Source: Rossellomorea sp. AcN35-11 (GTDB lineage: Bacteria > Bacillota > Bacilli > Bacillales > Bacillaceae_B). From it: DNA of 64,000 bases. Positions 49,327 to 59,255 of this stretch are shown one piece after another. Where the stretch lies: positions 3,466,001 to 3,530,000 of the forward strand of contig CP128835.1 in assembly GCA_030388825.1 (NCBI GenBank), in the 5' to 3' direction. The notes beneath the pieces are model-generated. The model was not told where the DNA came from. It searched no databases and saw nothing but the letters and a program-made list of their open reading frames with translations. A program made the translations under genes and the position numbers. Position 1 is the stretch's first letter. Every line of letters begins with the position of its first letter.

Positions 49327-50538
49327 ATGAAAGCGACAGGAGTAGTAGTAGAGTACAATCCCTTTCACAACGGTCATCTGCACCATCTAAATGAAACGAA
49401 GAGAGCATCGGGTGCCGATGTTGTGGTGGCGGTGATGAGCGGACATTTTCTGCAGAGGGGTGAGCCGGCACTGGTGTCTAAATGGTCCAGGACCAGAATG
49501 GCGTTAGAAGCAGGTGTTGACGTTGTAATTGAACTTCCTTATAGTTTTGCCACACAGCATGCTGAAATTTTTTCACGGGGAGCTATTTCACTCCTCGATG
49601 CAATAGGCTGTGAAAGTTTTTGTTTTGGAAGTGAAGATGGAGATATCGATACGTTTGAGAATACTGTGCAATTCATCGAAACAAATCGGGAGCGTTACGA
49701 TGAATTTATCAATGATTATATACAGGAAGGAATGAGCTATCCCTCTGCTTTGGCTAAATCGTTTCAATCGTTAAGGGGCGGGCACTCCGTAATCGACTTA
49801 AGTAAACCGAATAATATACTGGGATATCATTATATAGAAGCAAGAAACCAGCTGAACTCATCATTAAAAGCATACACGATTTCAAGAGAATCAGCGGGAT
49901 ACCATGATGAACATTTCTCTTCCCCTTCGATTGCAAGTGCTACAAGCATCAGGAAACATATTTTCAGCAGATCGGGTGAGGGACGAATTGCCTCGTATCT
50001 CCCAGCTTCTTCTCTCGAACAGTTAGAACAATACCAAAATGAATTCGGTGGATTTCATCGTTGGGAAAATTATTGGCTTCTTTTGCAGTATAAGCTACTT
50101 TCTTCGTCCAAAGACCAATTGAAAGAGATTTATGAAATCGAAGAAGGGATAGAGAATCGAATCACAGAATGTGTGAAATCTTCGGCTTCCTTTGAAGAAT
50201 TGATGGTGAAGCTCAAAACGAAACGCTATACATGGACACGACTTCAACGTATGCTCCTACATATCTTAACCAATACTCGAAAAGACGAGATGAGAGAGAG
50301 AGACTCATCTCCACGTTATATCCGCCTGCTTGGAATGAATGATATGGGAAGAAAGTTTATCCATTCGAGAAAAAAAGAACTGCCTTTGCCACTCATCAGC
50401 AAGCTTTCAAGCGCTGATCCGTTTGATGTAGCATTGGATGTCAGAGCGGCTGAAGTTTATTCACTCGGGTTGACACATGCCTCACACAGAAAGAAATTAC
50501 TTTTTCAAGAATGGACACAGCCCCCTGTCATGATATAA
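49327..50538 (+). CDS. tmcAL: tRNA(Met) cytidine acetate ligase TmcAL (YlbM)
   Basis: Makes N4-acetylcytidine at the wobble position of elongator tRNA-Met using acetate and ATP. 403 residues. The HxGH nucleotidyltransferase motif is in VEYNPFHNGHLHHLNETK near residue 15. Further family blocks: VVVAVMSGHFLQRGEPALVSKW, VIELPYSFATQHAEIFSRG, FGSEDGD, and PSIASATSIRKHIFS. Convergent with ylbL. The ribosome site GAAAGGA is somewhat far from ATG. The 238-bp AT-rich gap upstream (49089-49326) contains both promoters. Confidence 0.95.
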   Translation: MKATGVVVEYNPFHNGHLHHLNETKRASGADVVVAVMSGHFLQRGEPALVSKWSRTRMALEAGVDVVIELPYSFATQHAEIFSRGAISLLDAIGCESFCFGSEDGDIDTFENTVQFIETNRERYDEFINDYIQEGMSYPSALAKSFQSLRGGHSVIDLSKPNNILGYHYIEARNQLNSSLKAYTISRESAGYHDEHFSSPSIASATSIRKHIFSRSGEGRIASYLPASSLEQLEQYQNEFGGFHRWENYWLLLQYKLLSSSKDQLKEIYEIEEGIENRITECVKSSASFEELMVKLKTKRYTWTRLQRMLLHILTNTRKDEMRERDSSPRYIRLLGMNDMGRKFIHSRKKELPLPLISKLSSADPFDVALDVRAAEVYSLGLTHASHRKKLLFQEWTQPPVMI

Positions 50539-50567
50539 AAAAAAGAGGCTGACATAGCAGCCTCTTT
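50539..50567. terminator. Bidirectional terminator between tmcAL and ylbL
   Basis: Stem AAAGAGGCT/AGCCTCTTT with an 8-nt loop, A run before it and T after it, placed between two convergent stops. Confidence 0.9.
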
Positions 50568-50569
50568 GA

Positions 50570-51613
50570 CTATTCACCCAGTTTCTGTAAAAACACCAAC
50601 GCTTCATCAAATGTTTTCACAGGTATCACTTTCATATCCGTACCAATATCTTCAGCGGTTCTTTTGGCTGCTGTATAGTTGGATACAAGGTCCGGATATT
50701 TTTCTTTCATTTCCTTTGAAACGGTTTCATGAGGAGCAAGAAAATACTCCGCCCCCGCTTTGTCAGCTGCGATGACCTTTTGTTCGATGCCTCCGATCCG
50801 CCCAACTTCCCCCTTTTCGGAAATGGTTCCCGTTCCGGCTATAGAATACCCTTTCGTAAGATCATCCTCCGTTAATTGATTGTAAATCTCTAAGCTAAAC
50901 ATCAAACCAGCAGAAGGTCCTCCTATTTCTTCGGTGTTCAGTTCGACGGGAGGATCGGTTTTGATCTCTTTATCATCACTTAGTGTGATCCCAAGACCAA
51001 CCTTATCCGGCATATCGGGGAAAGATTTAAGCGGGATCTTATCAACCAGTTCTTCACCATTCCGTACGTAGGTAATCTCCACCTTATCCCCGCTTTTTTT
51101 CTCACTGACATAGCCAATGAATTCCTCTGATGACTGAAAGGCTTTACCATCAACAGCCGTTATCCGATCACCAGGATTTAACACATCCTCTGCAGGCATG
51201 GATGGATAAATGTTCAGGACATAGATCCCTTTATAAGTGTATTCGTAGGGTTTTCCTGCTTTTTTGAAGGCCACTTCAATGGCATGGTTCTGAGAGTCGG
51301 CCATTAAATGGAGTTGCCTGAGGTTATATTCTTCATCGCTTTCGTGAGGGCTCCTGATTTCTTCTACTGGAAAGATATATTCGTATTTTTTTACGGTGGC
51401 AATCAGATAGGCATAGATATTGGCCCGCCCCATCCTCACAGTTGTAAGCATCAATTCTCCCTCGTCTTCATACCCATCCTTTACCTTCACAATCGGATCC
51501 AATTCATGGGCACCACCCGGTTTCGTCACATAGAAGGGGAGATAATAAAAGGATGTGGCAACCATAATGATGGTCATGATGACCAATGTCCTGATTAATG
51601 TTTTCGTTTTCAT
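50570..51613 (-). CDS. ylbL: YlbL, PDZ-Lon type membrane serine protease
   Basis: 347 residues from ATG 51611-51613 (MKTKTLIRTLVIMTIIMVAT) with GGAAGGAG upstream. One signal anchor, a PDZ domain (YPSMPAEDVLNPGDRITAVDGKAF) and a C-terminal Lon protease fold. The catalytic Ser is in EEIGGPSAGLMFSLE and the Lys in IGGIEQKVIAADKAGAEYFL. Known as a DNA-damage checkpoint recovery protease in B. subtilis. Fourteen nt or fewer from ylbK; probably an operon. Confidence 0.95.
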   Translation of the reverse strand: MKTKTLIRTLVIMTIIMVATSFYYLPFYVTKPGGAHELDPIVKVKDGYEDEGELMLTTVRMGRANIYAYLIATVKKYEYIFPVEEIRSPHESDEEYNLRQLHLMADSQNHAIEVAFKKAGKPYEYTYKGIYVLNIYPSMPAEDVLNPGDRITAVDGKAFQSSEEFIGYVSEKKSGDKVEITYVRNGEELVDKIPLKSFPDMPDKVGLGITLSDDKEIKTDPPVELNTEEIGGPSAGLMFSLEIYNQLTEDDLTKGYSIAGTGTISEKGEVGRIGGIEQKVIAADKAGAEYFLAPHETVSKEMKEKYPDLVSNYTAAKRTAEDIGTDMKVIPVKTFDEALVFLQKLGE

Positions 51614-51618
51614 GCATT

Positions 51619-52398
51619 TTACTCCTTCCAATTATCTAAAGCATCTTGAATTGAAGGAATAACCTTCTTTGCCTCTTCTTCCCCCATTGCGATAATTTCT
51701 TCGATATTCTTGAACGCTCTTGTACTATACATCTCTACATGGGGCCTGATCATAAAGTCTGAAGCGAATTCCCGGTGTGCGACGATTTCTAATTGAAGGA
51801 TATCTATGCTTTGCATGATAACATCATAAATCGTTGTGATTTCCGCATTCCGTTTCACGTGGGATACATCGACTCCGATGACGAGGTCAGCACCCATCTC
51901 TTTCACCACCGAAACGGGTACCCTGTCAATAACGCCACCATCCACCAGTAAGCGGCCGTTTATTCTTTCCGGTACAAATATACCGGGAATCGCAATGCTT
52001 GCACGGACCGCACTTGAAATAGGACCCGTTGTGAATACGACTTTTTCACCGTTGGTAATATCAGTGGCCACCACGCTTACGGGGATGTTCAAATCTTCAA
52101 TATTTTTATTGTGGGTGAAAAGCTGAATGAATTCTTTTATTCTCTTACCTGAAATAAATCCCATCTTAGGGACGGTGAAGTCAAGATAATACTTTCTTCT
52201 GAAGGTCGTGGAAAGCTTGTAAAGGTCTTCCATTTTATGGCCCACTCCATAAAAGCAGCCCACAAGAGCTCCCATACTGCTTCCTGCAATCATATCAATC
52301 GGTATCTTTGCTTCGTCAAATGCCTTTAACACACCTAAATGTGCAAATCCTCTTGCGCCACCCGAGCCAAGGGCTAACCCAATCTTCGGTCTTTTCAT
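51619..52398 (-). CDS. ylbK: YlbK, patatin-like phospholipase (RssA family)
   Basis: 259 residues from ATG 52396-52398 (MKRPKIGLALGSGGARGFAH) with GGGGGAAGGG upstream. The oxyanion glycine loop is GSGGARG, the nucleophile GSSMG (about residue 39), and the dyad Asp DGG in LLVDGGVIDRVPV. Family members are serine esterases; the substrate is unknown. Adjacent to ylbL as in B. subtilis. Confidence 0.94.
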   Translation of the reverse strand: MKRPKIGLALGSGGARGFAHLGVLKAFDEAKIPIDMIAGSSMGALVGCFYGVGHKMEDLYKLSTTFRRKYYLDFTVPKMGFISGKRIKEFIQLFTHNKNIEDLNIPVSVVATDITNGEKVVFTTGPISSAVRASIAIPGIFVPERINGRLLVDGGVIDRVPVSVVKEMGADLVIGVDVSHVKRNAEITTIYDVIMQSIDILQLEIVAHREFASDFMIRPHVEMYSTRAFKNIEEIIAMGEEEAKKVIPSIQDALDNWKE

Positions 52399-52576
52399 GC
52401 CCTTCCCCCTTTTCCCCGAGTTTTCGGTACAATTCATCATATGGTCTATTTCATTTATGTATGAGTATATTGAATAATATGAGGACAAGTTGAATTAATC
52501 TCATTTTATCATTCTTTTCCCATATCACAAGGAATTGATATAGCAGGAACTTAATTCATAAGAGGGGGAAGTCCGG

Positions 52577-53797
52577 TTGCTCAAAGCGAAAATCAAAACC
52601 TTGGCTTTATCCGTAAGCGTGACTGTATTTGCAGGATCTCTCATTATGATGCCTGGAGAATCTCTGGAGGCATCCATAAGGGGATTAGATATGTGGTGGG
52701 AAATCGTCTTTCCTTCATTACTTCCATTTTTCATCGTGTCCGAGATGCTGATTGGTTTTGGGGTTGTCAGATTTATCGGAGTTATGCTGGAACCTCTAAT
52801 GAGGCCACTTTTCCGTGTACCTGGGGTAGGAGGATTCGTGTGGGCAATGGGAATGGCTTCAGGATTTCCGTCAGGAGCTAAACTGACGGCCCGTTTGAGA
52901 CAAGAAGATCAAATCACGAAATTGGAAGCGGAGCGCCTTGTTTCCTTTACGAACTCTTCCAATCCTTTATTTATTTTTGGTGCTGTGTCGGTTGGTTTTT
53001 TCCAAAATGCCACCCTTGGCATCGTACTGGCTGCCGCTCATTATATTGGAAACATATGTGTAGGAGTCGTTATGAGATTTTATGGAGGGAAGGAAGTGGA
53101 AGAACCGAAACGACATATTTACAGGAAGAGAGGATTTATCCTCAGGGAAGCCTTTGCTGCGCTTCATCATACGAGGATGAAGGATAAACGACCTATTGGG
53201 AAACTACTAGGGGACGCTGTCACCTCCTCCATTCAAACTTTATTGATGATAGGCGGGTTTATCATCTTGTTTTCCGTCATAAATAAAATGCTTTACCACC
53301 TGCACATCACGACGTTTATAGCGGATGCTTTTTCTACTCTATTTATTCTGCTTCAACTACCGGAACTCTTAAGCATTCCATTTATTTCAGGCTTGTTTGA
53401 AATTACATTAGGCTCGAAACTGACAAGCGGGGTAAATGAAGCCACTCTTCTTCAGCAAGCCATTATTACAAGCTTTATACTGGGGTTCAGCGGATTCAGC
53501 GTTCAAGCACAGGTCGCAAGCATCTTAGCTGAAACCGATATACGGTTCAAACCTTTTTTCTATGCCAGATGCCTCCACGGTATTGCCGCATCGATCACCA
53601 CCATTTTTATCTGGAAACCAATATATGAAAGGTTCTCTGATGAACAACTCTCGAATGCCGTACCTGTATTCGCCGTGAAAAATAGCGCCTTCTGGACTGA
53701 CATGCTATATTGGTTTAAGACCGCAGGGCCAATCATCACCATCTTCAGCCTGATACTTTATATTTTCCTTTATGTAAAAAGACAAGAATATGAATAA
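52577..53797 (+). CDS. ylbJ: Sporulation integral membrane protein YlbJ
   Basis: 406 residues from TTG 52577 (LLKAKIKTLALSVSVTVFAG) with AGAGGGGG eight bases upstream. About eight hydrophobic segments and two nucleoside-recognition (Gate) type blocks: WEIVFPSLLPFFIVSEMLIG and GFVWAMGMASGFPSGAKLTARL. Related to the SpoVM-assembly and SpoIIIAH-era mother-cell membrane proteins of the YlbJ/SpmA fold; needed for normal sporulation in B. subtilis. Divergent from ylbK. Confidence 0.92.
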   Translation: MLKAKIKTLALSVSVTVFAGSLIMMPGESLEASIRGLDMWWEIVFPSLLPFFIVSEMLIGFGVVRFIGVMLEPLMRPLFRVPGVGGFVWAMGMASGFPSGAKLTARLRQEDQITKLEAERLVSFTNSSNPLFIFGAVSVGFFQNATLGIVLAAAHYIGNICVGVVMRFYGGKEVEEPKRHIYRKRGFILREAFAALHHTRMKDKRPIGKLLGDAVTSSIQTLLMIGGFIILFSVINKMLYHLHITTFIADAFSTLFILLQLPELLSIPFISGLFEITLGSKLTSGVNEATLLQQAIITSFILGFSGFSVQAQVASILAETDIRFKPFFYARCLHGIAASITTIFIWKPIYERFSDEQLSNAVPVFAVKNSAFWTDMLYWFKTAGPIITIFSLILYIFLYVKRQEYE

Positions 53798-53880
53798 GAA
53801 ACGGGTTGATCCATGTGTCTGACGTATCACTCTTCATGGATAAAGTGAACATTCATGCACTTGGACCAACCCTTCAGCCT

Positions 53881-54965
<1,085 letters not shown>

Positions 54966-55201
54966 AATCATCCACCATATATGTATTTTTTCTTCACTAT
55001 CCTACCATATCTCGACAGATATCGCTACATACTGAAATTGTTACAAAAATGTATAAAATCATGTTGATAGGTGATAATGGAAGTAACAGCATCCTAACTG
55101 ATGTTGTTGCCAACCGCGGAGAAGACTTACGATTCCCCATAAGTTCTTCCTCCGGTTTCTCCTCTCCCTTTGCCTTCTTTCCAGAAATGGATATAGAAGG
55201 A

Positions 55202-55229
55202 CCCTGCAGAAGATTCTGCAGGGCTTTTT
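55202..55229. terminator. Terminator downstream of the stalk-type protein gene
   Basis: Perfect CCCTGCAGA/TCTGCAGGG stem with a T5 run on the plus side, touching the stop codon of the minus-strand gene. Nothing else convincing is seen in 54966-55201. Confidence 0.7.
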
Positions 55230-56625
55230 ACATTTCTATGGAAGCTTCATCCTTATCTACCTTTCCCTTGAACAACTTCTCAAACCAATGCACGTCCATA
55301 TAAATGGAGTTGCCGACCGTTTGGACTGGATTCATTAATAAGCCGTAATTTTCTTCATTATAAATGAAATAATCTTCATTCACATAAAACCTAAATGTAT
55401 TCCCATTCATTGTGGTGTAAAATACATTCGGTTGGAGTTCATTTACACTGAGGCCCAATGCTTCGACGGCTTGGGGAAATTGAATGAACTCTCTACGTTT
55501 GTAAGAAATATATGAAAGGTGATGAGGTTTGCCGTTGATGTTCACTGGATGACTGGTCGTTAAAATCAGAGGGACATTTTCATTTTCTCCAGTACTTTCA
55601 GAGAAAAAGGTTGAGTCAAAGCCGGTTGCATCTCCTAACAACTCATCTAATTTTTTGGCATTCATCTTTTTTTCCTTATGGTCTGCCATGCTATCCCTAA
55701 ATGCCCCCAACTGAGAAGAAGATAATCCTTCCACAAATTCTTTGTAGACCTGTGCTGATTGTGGGTCGTTAGGCTTTCTCTTCATGAGGACGCCGACGAT
55801 AAACTCTTTTAGATACCCTTCATCATCGGGAAAAGTATACTGCTGAGAAAGGAGAGCTGCATGAAGTTCTTCGATTCTCTCCTCTTCTTCCGTGTTTCCA
55901 ACAATCAGATATGGAGAATAAAAGGGTTCTAATGTACTGGTCATGATGACGGTCACAAATCCCTTTAAGGAGCTTAAGGAAGTAGTATCTATATTGCTTA
56001 TATCATCCGGGTCGTAAAACAACCTTATATTAGCAGACTCCTTTTCCAACAATTGTTCTTCTGTCCAATATAAAGGGGACGGACCCCCTTTACCATTAAA
56101 GGAGAAATAATCTATATAATCCATTTTTTTATGGCTGGCAGATTGATAACCTGCTATCCATTTACCTGTCCGGAAGCTCTTTTCTATAATGTGAATATCC
56201 GTATTCAATGTAGTAATCGATGAAAGAACTGGGTGCCAATCTTTCAAAAGCATTGCACCTGAATGTTTAGGCTGCTCGATTGTATAGCTGATCCTTATCT
56301 CCACGAGATCATCATGAAGGTTATGAACAAGAAATTCGCCATTTTCTTTCGTTAAGCATTCTTCCTCCCTGTCATTTAAACATAATAAATCCTTTGCACC
56401 ACTTGGCCATTGAATCGTTATGTTCTCAGGAATCTCTGATAAGAAATGGATGGTTTGAGTGACGTGAAATTGATTCCCTTTATGAATAATGGAGTAAGAC
56501 TGATTCACCTCAGCTCTGCCGGATTCTTCTGCACTTTCCGTCGTAAACCCCATCCATTGAAAGAAAAGAAGGCTGGAACTAACCAGGATCATAAGAAGAC
56601 CAAATGTGATTAATAAGCGTTTCAT
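55228..56625 (-). CDS. Exported protein with C-terminal stalk-like (copper amine oxidase N-type) domain
   Basis: 465 residues from ATG 56623-56625 (MKRLLITFGLLMILVSSSLL) with GGAG upstream. An N-terminal signal peptide or anchor is followed by a beta-rich region (VTQTIHFLSEIPENITIQWPSG) and an acidic, coiled segment. The last 80 residues (REFIQFPQAVEALGLSV, FRFYVNEDYFIYN, YGLLMNPVQTVGNSIYMDVHWFEKLF) resemble the stalk domain common on Bacillus surface proteins. I do not recognise the central part. It has no counterpart in this position in B. subtilis, lying between rsmD and ylbG. Confidence 0.8.
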   Translation of the reverse strand: MKRLLITFGLLMILVSSSLLFFQWMGFTTESAEESGRAEVNQSYSIIHKGNQFHVTQTIHFLSEIPENITIQWPSGAKDLLCLNDREEECLTKENGEFLVHNLHDDLVEIRISYTIEQPKHSGAMLLKDWHPVLSSITTLNTDIHIIEKSFRTGKWIAGYQSASHKKMDYIDYFSFNGKGGPSPLYWTEEQLLEKESANIRLFYDPDDISNIDTTSLSSLKGFVTVIMTSTLEPFYSPYLIVGNTEEEERIEELHAALLSQQYTFPDDEGYLKEFIVGVLMKRKPNDPQSAQVYKEFVEGLSSSQLGAFRDSMADHKEKKMNAKKLDELLGDATGFDSTFFSESTGENENVPLILTTSHPVNINGKPHHLSYISYKRREFIQFPQAVEALGLSVNELQPNVFYTTMNGNTFRFYVNEDYFIYNEENYGLLMNPVQTVGNSIYMDVHWFEKLFKGKVDKDEASIEM

Positions 56626-56718
56626 ACCATTCTCCTTCACTACTCTGCTACATAAAGAATAGCAGATTCCCTAAGGGAATGGTGTACAATTTTCATGATT
56701 TCATATAGGTACATGTAT

Positions 56719-57040
56719 TCATCCAAGATCAATGTCGTTATAATCTGAGAGAATTGGTGGAGCGTTTAAATGTTCAGTCAGTAAATGTTCCCATCCAGCT
56801 TTGTCCACCAATCCATTTCCAATCAAGGTATCCTGCAAGTCCTCTAGAGTAGCGTTTTGCAGTTCATTTTCTTCCATGAGTGACAAGATCCCGTGAGCTG
56901 CCAAAGTAGACAATATCGCCGTAACAATAAAGGATTCGCTATTTTTTATCTTTATGTCATGTTGGTGATGCCCTCCCCCCCATGACATACGAACATGATA
57001 ACCCGAGGACGATAAAAAGGAACAACCAAACCACCGTCAT
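56719..57040 (-). CDS. Small membrane protein of unknown function, one +1 frameshift
   Basis: Raw reading gives a 27-codon frame with an excellent AGAGGGGTG ribosome site and start at 57038-57040 (MTVVWLFLFIVLGLSCSYVMGG), ending in nonsense. It also gives an 89-codon frame from 56988 with no ribosome site. They join if the seven-C run at 56975-56981 is read as six, giving 106 residues: hydrophobic segment, GGGHHQHD histidine patch, then SESFIVTAILSTLAAHGIL and an acidic tail. I do not recognise the family. Same kind of shift as in the better-known genes here. Confidence 0.75.
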
Positions 57041-57135
57041 CACCCCTCTATGTGTATTTTAGAATCTTTACTTATGACTATATGTCTGAAATAATAAGGA
57101 ATTGATAAAATCAGAAAGAAAAGGAGATTAAATGA

Positions 57136-57525
57136 ATGATTCAACGTTTTATTGAATTAGGAGAAGGATATTCCGATATTTATGAACTAATGGAACTAGC
57201 AAAGGGGAATAAAGAACGTCTGCAGCATATGATGGCATTTCATACTGTTGTGAAGAATCGGGCAGTATCATCCCTCGCTCTTGTGATGAAACCGACGGAA
57301 CAAGGGAAATTTCAAGCAATCTATGTGTGCAGGGAAGGTATACCAAATCCCAACATCACACCGAACCAGCGCTACTCTTTATTTGAGGATACCGCTGAAA
57401 GTTTGGATAAAGTCATCATCCAAATGGATGTAAAACCATCCACTCTTTACCCTGAAAAAGCATTATATTATCAGCATCTCATTGCGATTCTGCGATTAAA
57501 TCATTATATACAGCCCTTACAATAA
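57136..57525 (+). CDS. Small cytosolic protein, DUF7147-like
   Basis: 129 residues, start ATG with AAAGGAG upstream. The sequence IELGEGYSDIYELMELAKGNKERLQHMMAFHT and the block VVKNRAVSSLALVMKPTEQGKFQAIYVCREGIPNP are typical of a small Bacillaceae family often labelled methylthioribose kinase in databases, although no kinase motif is visible. Conserved position beside ylbG. The function is unknown. Confidence 0.75.
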   Translation: MIQRFIELGEGYSDIYELMELAKGNKERLQHMMAFHTVVKNRAVSSLALVMKPTEQGKFQAIYVCREGIPNPNITPNQRYSLFEDTAESLDKVIIQMDVKPSTLYPEKALYYQHLIAILRLNHYIQPLQ

Positions 57526-57578
57526 AGAGTGGCAATCGTGCAGCTTTTGGGAGAGGGTTTTTCTACCCTAAGAAAAAA

Positions 57579-57605
57579 GCTGCCAAATCAAAACTCTTTG
57601 GCAGC
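57579..57605 (-). terminator. Terminator downstream of ylbG
   Basis: Stem GCTGCCAAA/TTTGGCAGC followed by TTTTTTCTT on the minus strand, 6 nt after the ylbG stop; also convergent with the plus-strand gene before it. Confidence 0.88.
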
Positions 57606-57610
57606 GAATG

Positions 57611-57886
57611 TTAAAATCCCATCTTGTAATCATATTCCTTCGCCTTATCAGGTCGGGAATTTTCAAAAACGGACTTAATGAATGGCTTGAATGAAGGATC
57701 CACTTTTTTCACATATGAATAAGCAGCAATCCGCTCCATGACCGATTCGATATCTTCCTGATTACAATAAAGTACAACATATTTCATTTTCTTCGATACA
57801 TAGTGAACATTCCCAAATCGCCTCAGGGACTTGGCATGCTTCAAACTATGTAACCAAACAACTAAACCTTGTCTTTCAGTTAACAT
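57611..57886 (-). CDS. ylbG: YlbG, DUF2129/UPF0298 family protein
   Basis: 91 residues. Family sequence [39 protein letters not shown] followed by the basic [19 protein letters not shown]. Short cytosolic protein of unknown role, neighbour of ylbF in bacilli. Start ATG with AGAGGGGAAAC upstream. Confidence 0.93.
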   Translation of the reverse strand: MLTERQGLVVWLHSLKHAKSLRRFGNVHYVSKKMKYVVLYCNQEDIESVMERIAAYSYVKKVDPSFKPFIKSVFENSRPDKAKEYDYKMGF

Positions 57887-57946
57887 ATAGTTTCCCCTCT
57901 AGGAATCACTTTTTTATAAGTCTAGCATAAAAATATGGGAATTAGC

Positions 57947-58145
57947 AACACGAAATGCGGAGGCGGCTCGGTCAGGCCCGACAAGCACAACTGGGAAGTC
58001 CCAAAAGGCGCACCTTGCCTTATGGGACTTCCCAGTTGTGACCTCGAGGGCCTAGCCGCCGGAGCTGGACAACACGAAATGCGGAGGCGGCTTGATCAGA
58101 GGCGACATGCATAAGACCAGTTAACATAAAAGACGTTTACTGCCT
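57947..58145 (+). repeat. Repeat D: two tandem hairpin units (124-bp period) between ylbG and a hypothetical gene
   Basis: AACACGAAATGCGGAGGCGGCT begins at 57947 and again at 58071, a 124-bp period. The first unit has nested pairing: GGCGGCT/AGCCGCC, AGGCC/GGCCT, and a perfect 17-bp stem CACAACTGGGAAGTCCC/GGGACTTCCCAGTTGTG with apex AAAAGGCGCACCTTGCC. The second unit is complete only in its left half (ending near 58145 with TGCCTTTTGGGTT). The stretch 57887-58281 shows nothing else. Confidence 0.9.
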
Positions 58146-58281
58146 TTTGGGTTAGGACCATTACTCCCCCCTCCCCTATGTCTTCAGATAATTAACATGT
58201 TGAATGCCAATTTCTGAATATGTTTATCAATTGATGGGAAGTGAATACTATATACTAACGTTTAGAATGGAGGGCCCCCCC

Positions 58282-58596
58282 ATGGATTTAAACGTGATTT
58301 GGGATTTTTTTATCGATCACCTCCGGAAAGAGGATGGAATTGACGATGCATATGTGAAATCAAGAGCAGGCATACCGTTTATCTATATACGTTCAACGAA
58401 AGATAAAAAGGAGATTGAGTATTCCATCAAAATATGGTCGGCTAAAGCGATGCGGGGAAAGAGATTACATTCTGATACGATTTTTTTCAGAGAGGACCAT
58501 TCATTATATGTTTACAGACACAGGTTCTATGTACCTCAGGAGAAAATGTTTTGCTGCGGGAATCTGTGTGTTGATTGTGTCCGGTTAAAGCAATAG
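58282..58596 (+). CDS. Hypothetical protein with cysteine-rich C-terminus
   Basis: 104 residues from ATG 58282 (MDLNVIWDFFIDHLRKEDGI), seven bases after GGAGGG; an in-frame start at 58204 lacks a ribosome site. The body alternates acidic and aromatic stretches (IPFIYIRSTKDKKEIEYSIKIW). The end has CCGNLCVDC, four cysteines that could bind metal. I do not recognise the family. It is convergent with ricF, whose own C-terminus is also a cysteine-rich iron-sulfur site, though no link is shown. Confidence 0.7.
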   Translation: MDLNVIWDFFIDHLRKEDGIDDAYVKSRAGIPFIYIRSTKDKKEIEYSIKIWSAKAMRGKRLHSDTIFFREDHSLYVYRHRFYVPQEKMFCCGNLCVDCVRLKQ

Positions 58597-58616
58597 GCAA
58601 TCATTGTTTTAACCGA

Positions 58617-58651
58617 AAAAAGAAGAGCAGACATATCGTCTGCTCTTCTTT
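58617..58651. terminator. Bidirectional terminator between the hypothetical gene and ricF
   Basis: Stem AAAGAAGAGCAGAC/GTCTGCTCTTCTTT with a 6-nt loop, between two convergent stops. Confidence 0.92.
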
Positions 58652-58657
58652 AGTTCC

Positions 58658-59104
58658 TTAAGCTGAACACCCGCAGCTTCCACCTGAGCCACAGCCCCCA
58701 CCGCATGAGCCCCCACTTGAAAAGAAGGGATTCCCGGAAGGCACTTTGACATTTTTAGATACAGAATGGCCAATCAGCAGGCTTACCTGATCAAGTAGAT
58801 CTTGCAGTTCGTTTTCGGCCCTCCGGAATTCTGCTACATTTTCATCCATATCCATTTCTCTTTTTACTTCACGGATTTCTTTCATGATGGTTTTGTAGTC
58901 CGGATGATACCTGCCGAAGCGTTGAACTTCTTCGTAGCTTTCCTTCATTCGTGAAAAAGTTTGAACTTTTCGTTGAGTTTCGGAATTGTTGCGAAGTTTA
59001 TATAAAGACTTACGATAATTTTCTGCCACATCAGATTCTACTATCCACTGAGATAATTCGTCGGCTGAATCCAATATTTCCATTCTTTCTATAGTAGCAA
59101 GCAT
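58658..59104 (-). CDS. ricF: RicF (YlbF), regulatory subunit of the Y-complex
   Basis: With RicA (YmcA) and RicT (YaaT) it directs RNase Y mRNA processing and affects competence, biofilm and sporulation. 148 residues from ATG 59102-59104 (MLATIERMEILDSADELSQWI) with GGAGGTGGG upstream. Com_YlbF helical domain with FSRMKESYEEVQRFGRYHPDY. The C-terminus GGSCGGGCGSGGSCGCSA supplies the cysteines for the shared [4Fe-4S] clusters. Confidence 0.96.
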   Translation of the reverse strand: MLATIERMEILDSADELSQWIVESDVAENYRKSLYKLRNNSETQRKVQTFSRMKESYEEVQRFGRYHPDYKTIMKEIREVKREMDMDENVAEFRRAENELQDLLDQVSLLIGHSVSKNVKVPSGNPFFSSGGSCGGGCGSGGSCGCSA

Positions 59105-59212
59105 AACGCCCACCTCCGTAACGCCATTTTAACACGTTTTTTGAAAGGAAGCGAATTTGCTAAAAAATGGTCAATTCCTTTATTGAATTTGTTCATACCT
59201 GCATATAAATAA

Positions 59213-59244
59213 ATACACCGCCAGATAGTGATCTGGCGGTGTAT
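59213..59244 (-). terminator. Terminator downstream of the lipoprotein gene
   Basis: Perfect ATACACCGCCAGAT/ATCTGGCGGTGTAT hairpin with TTTATTTA on the minus strand, 12 nt after the stop. Confidence 0.9.
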
Positions 59245-59255
59245 GAGAATGCTGA

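Noticed and set aside
55049..55303. Plus-strand 84-codon frame before the stalk protein
   Set aside because: No ribosome site, no recognisable domain, and its end runs antisense through the real minus-strand gene and its terminator.
58204..58281. N-terminal extension of the cysteine-rich hypothetical protein
   Set aside because: The ATG at 58204 has no ribosome site whereas ATG 58282 follows GGAGGG at the right distance.
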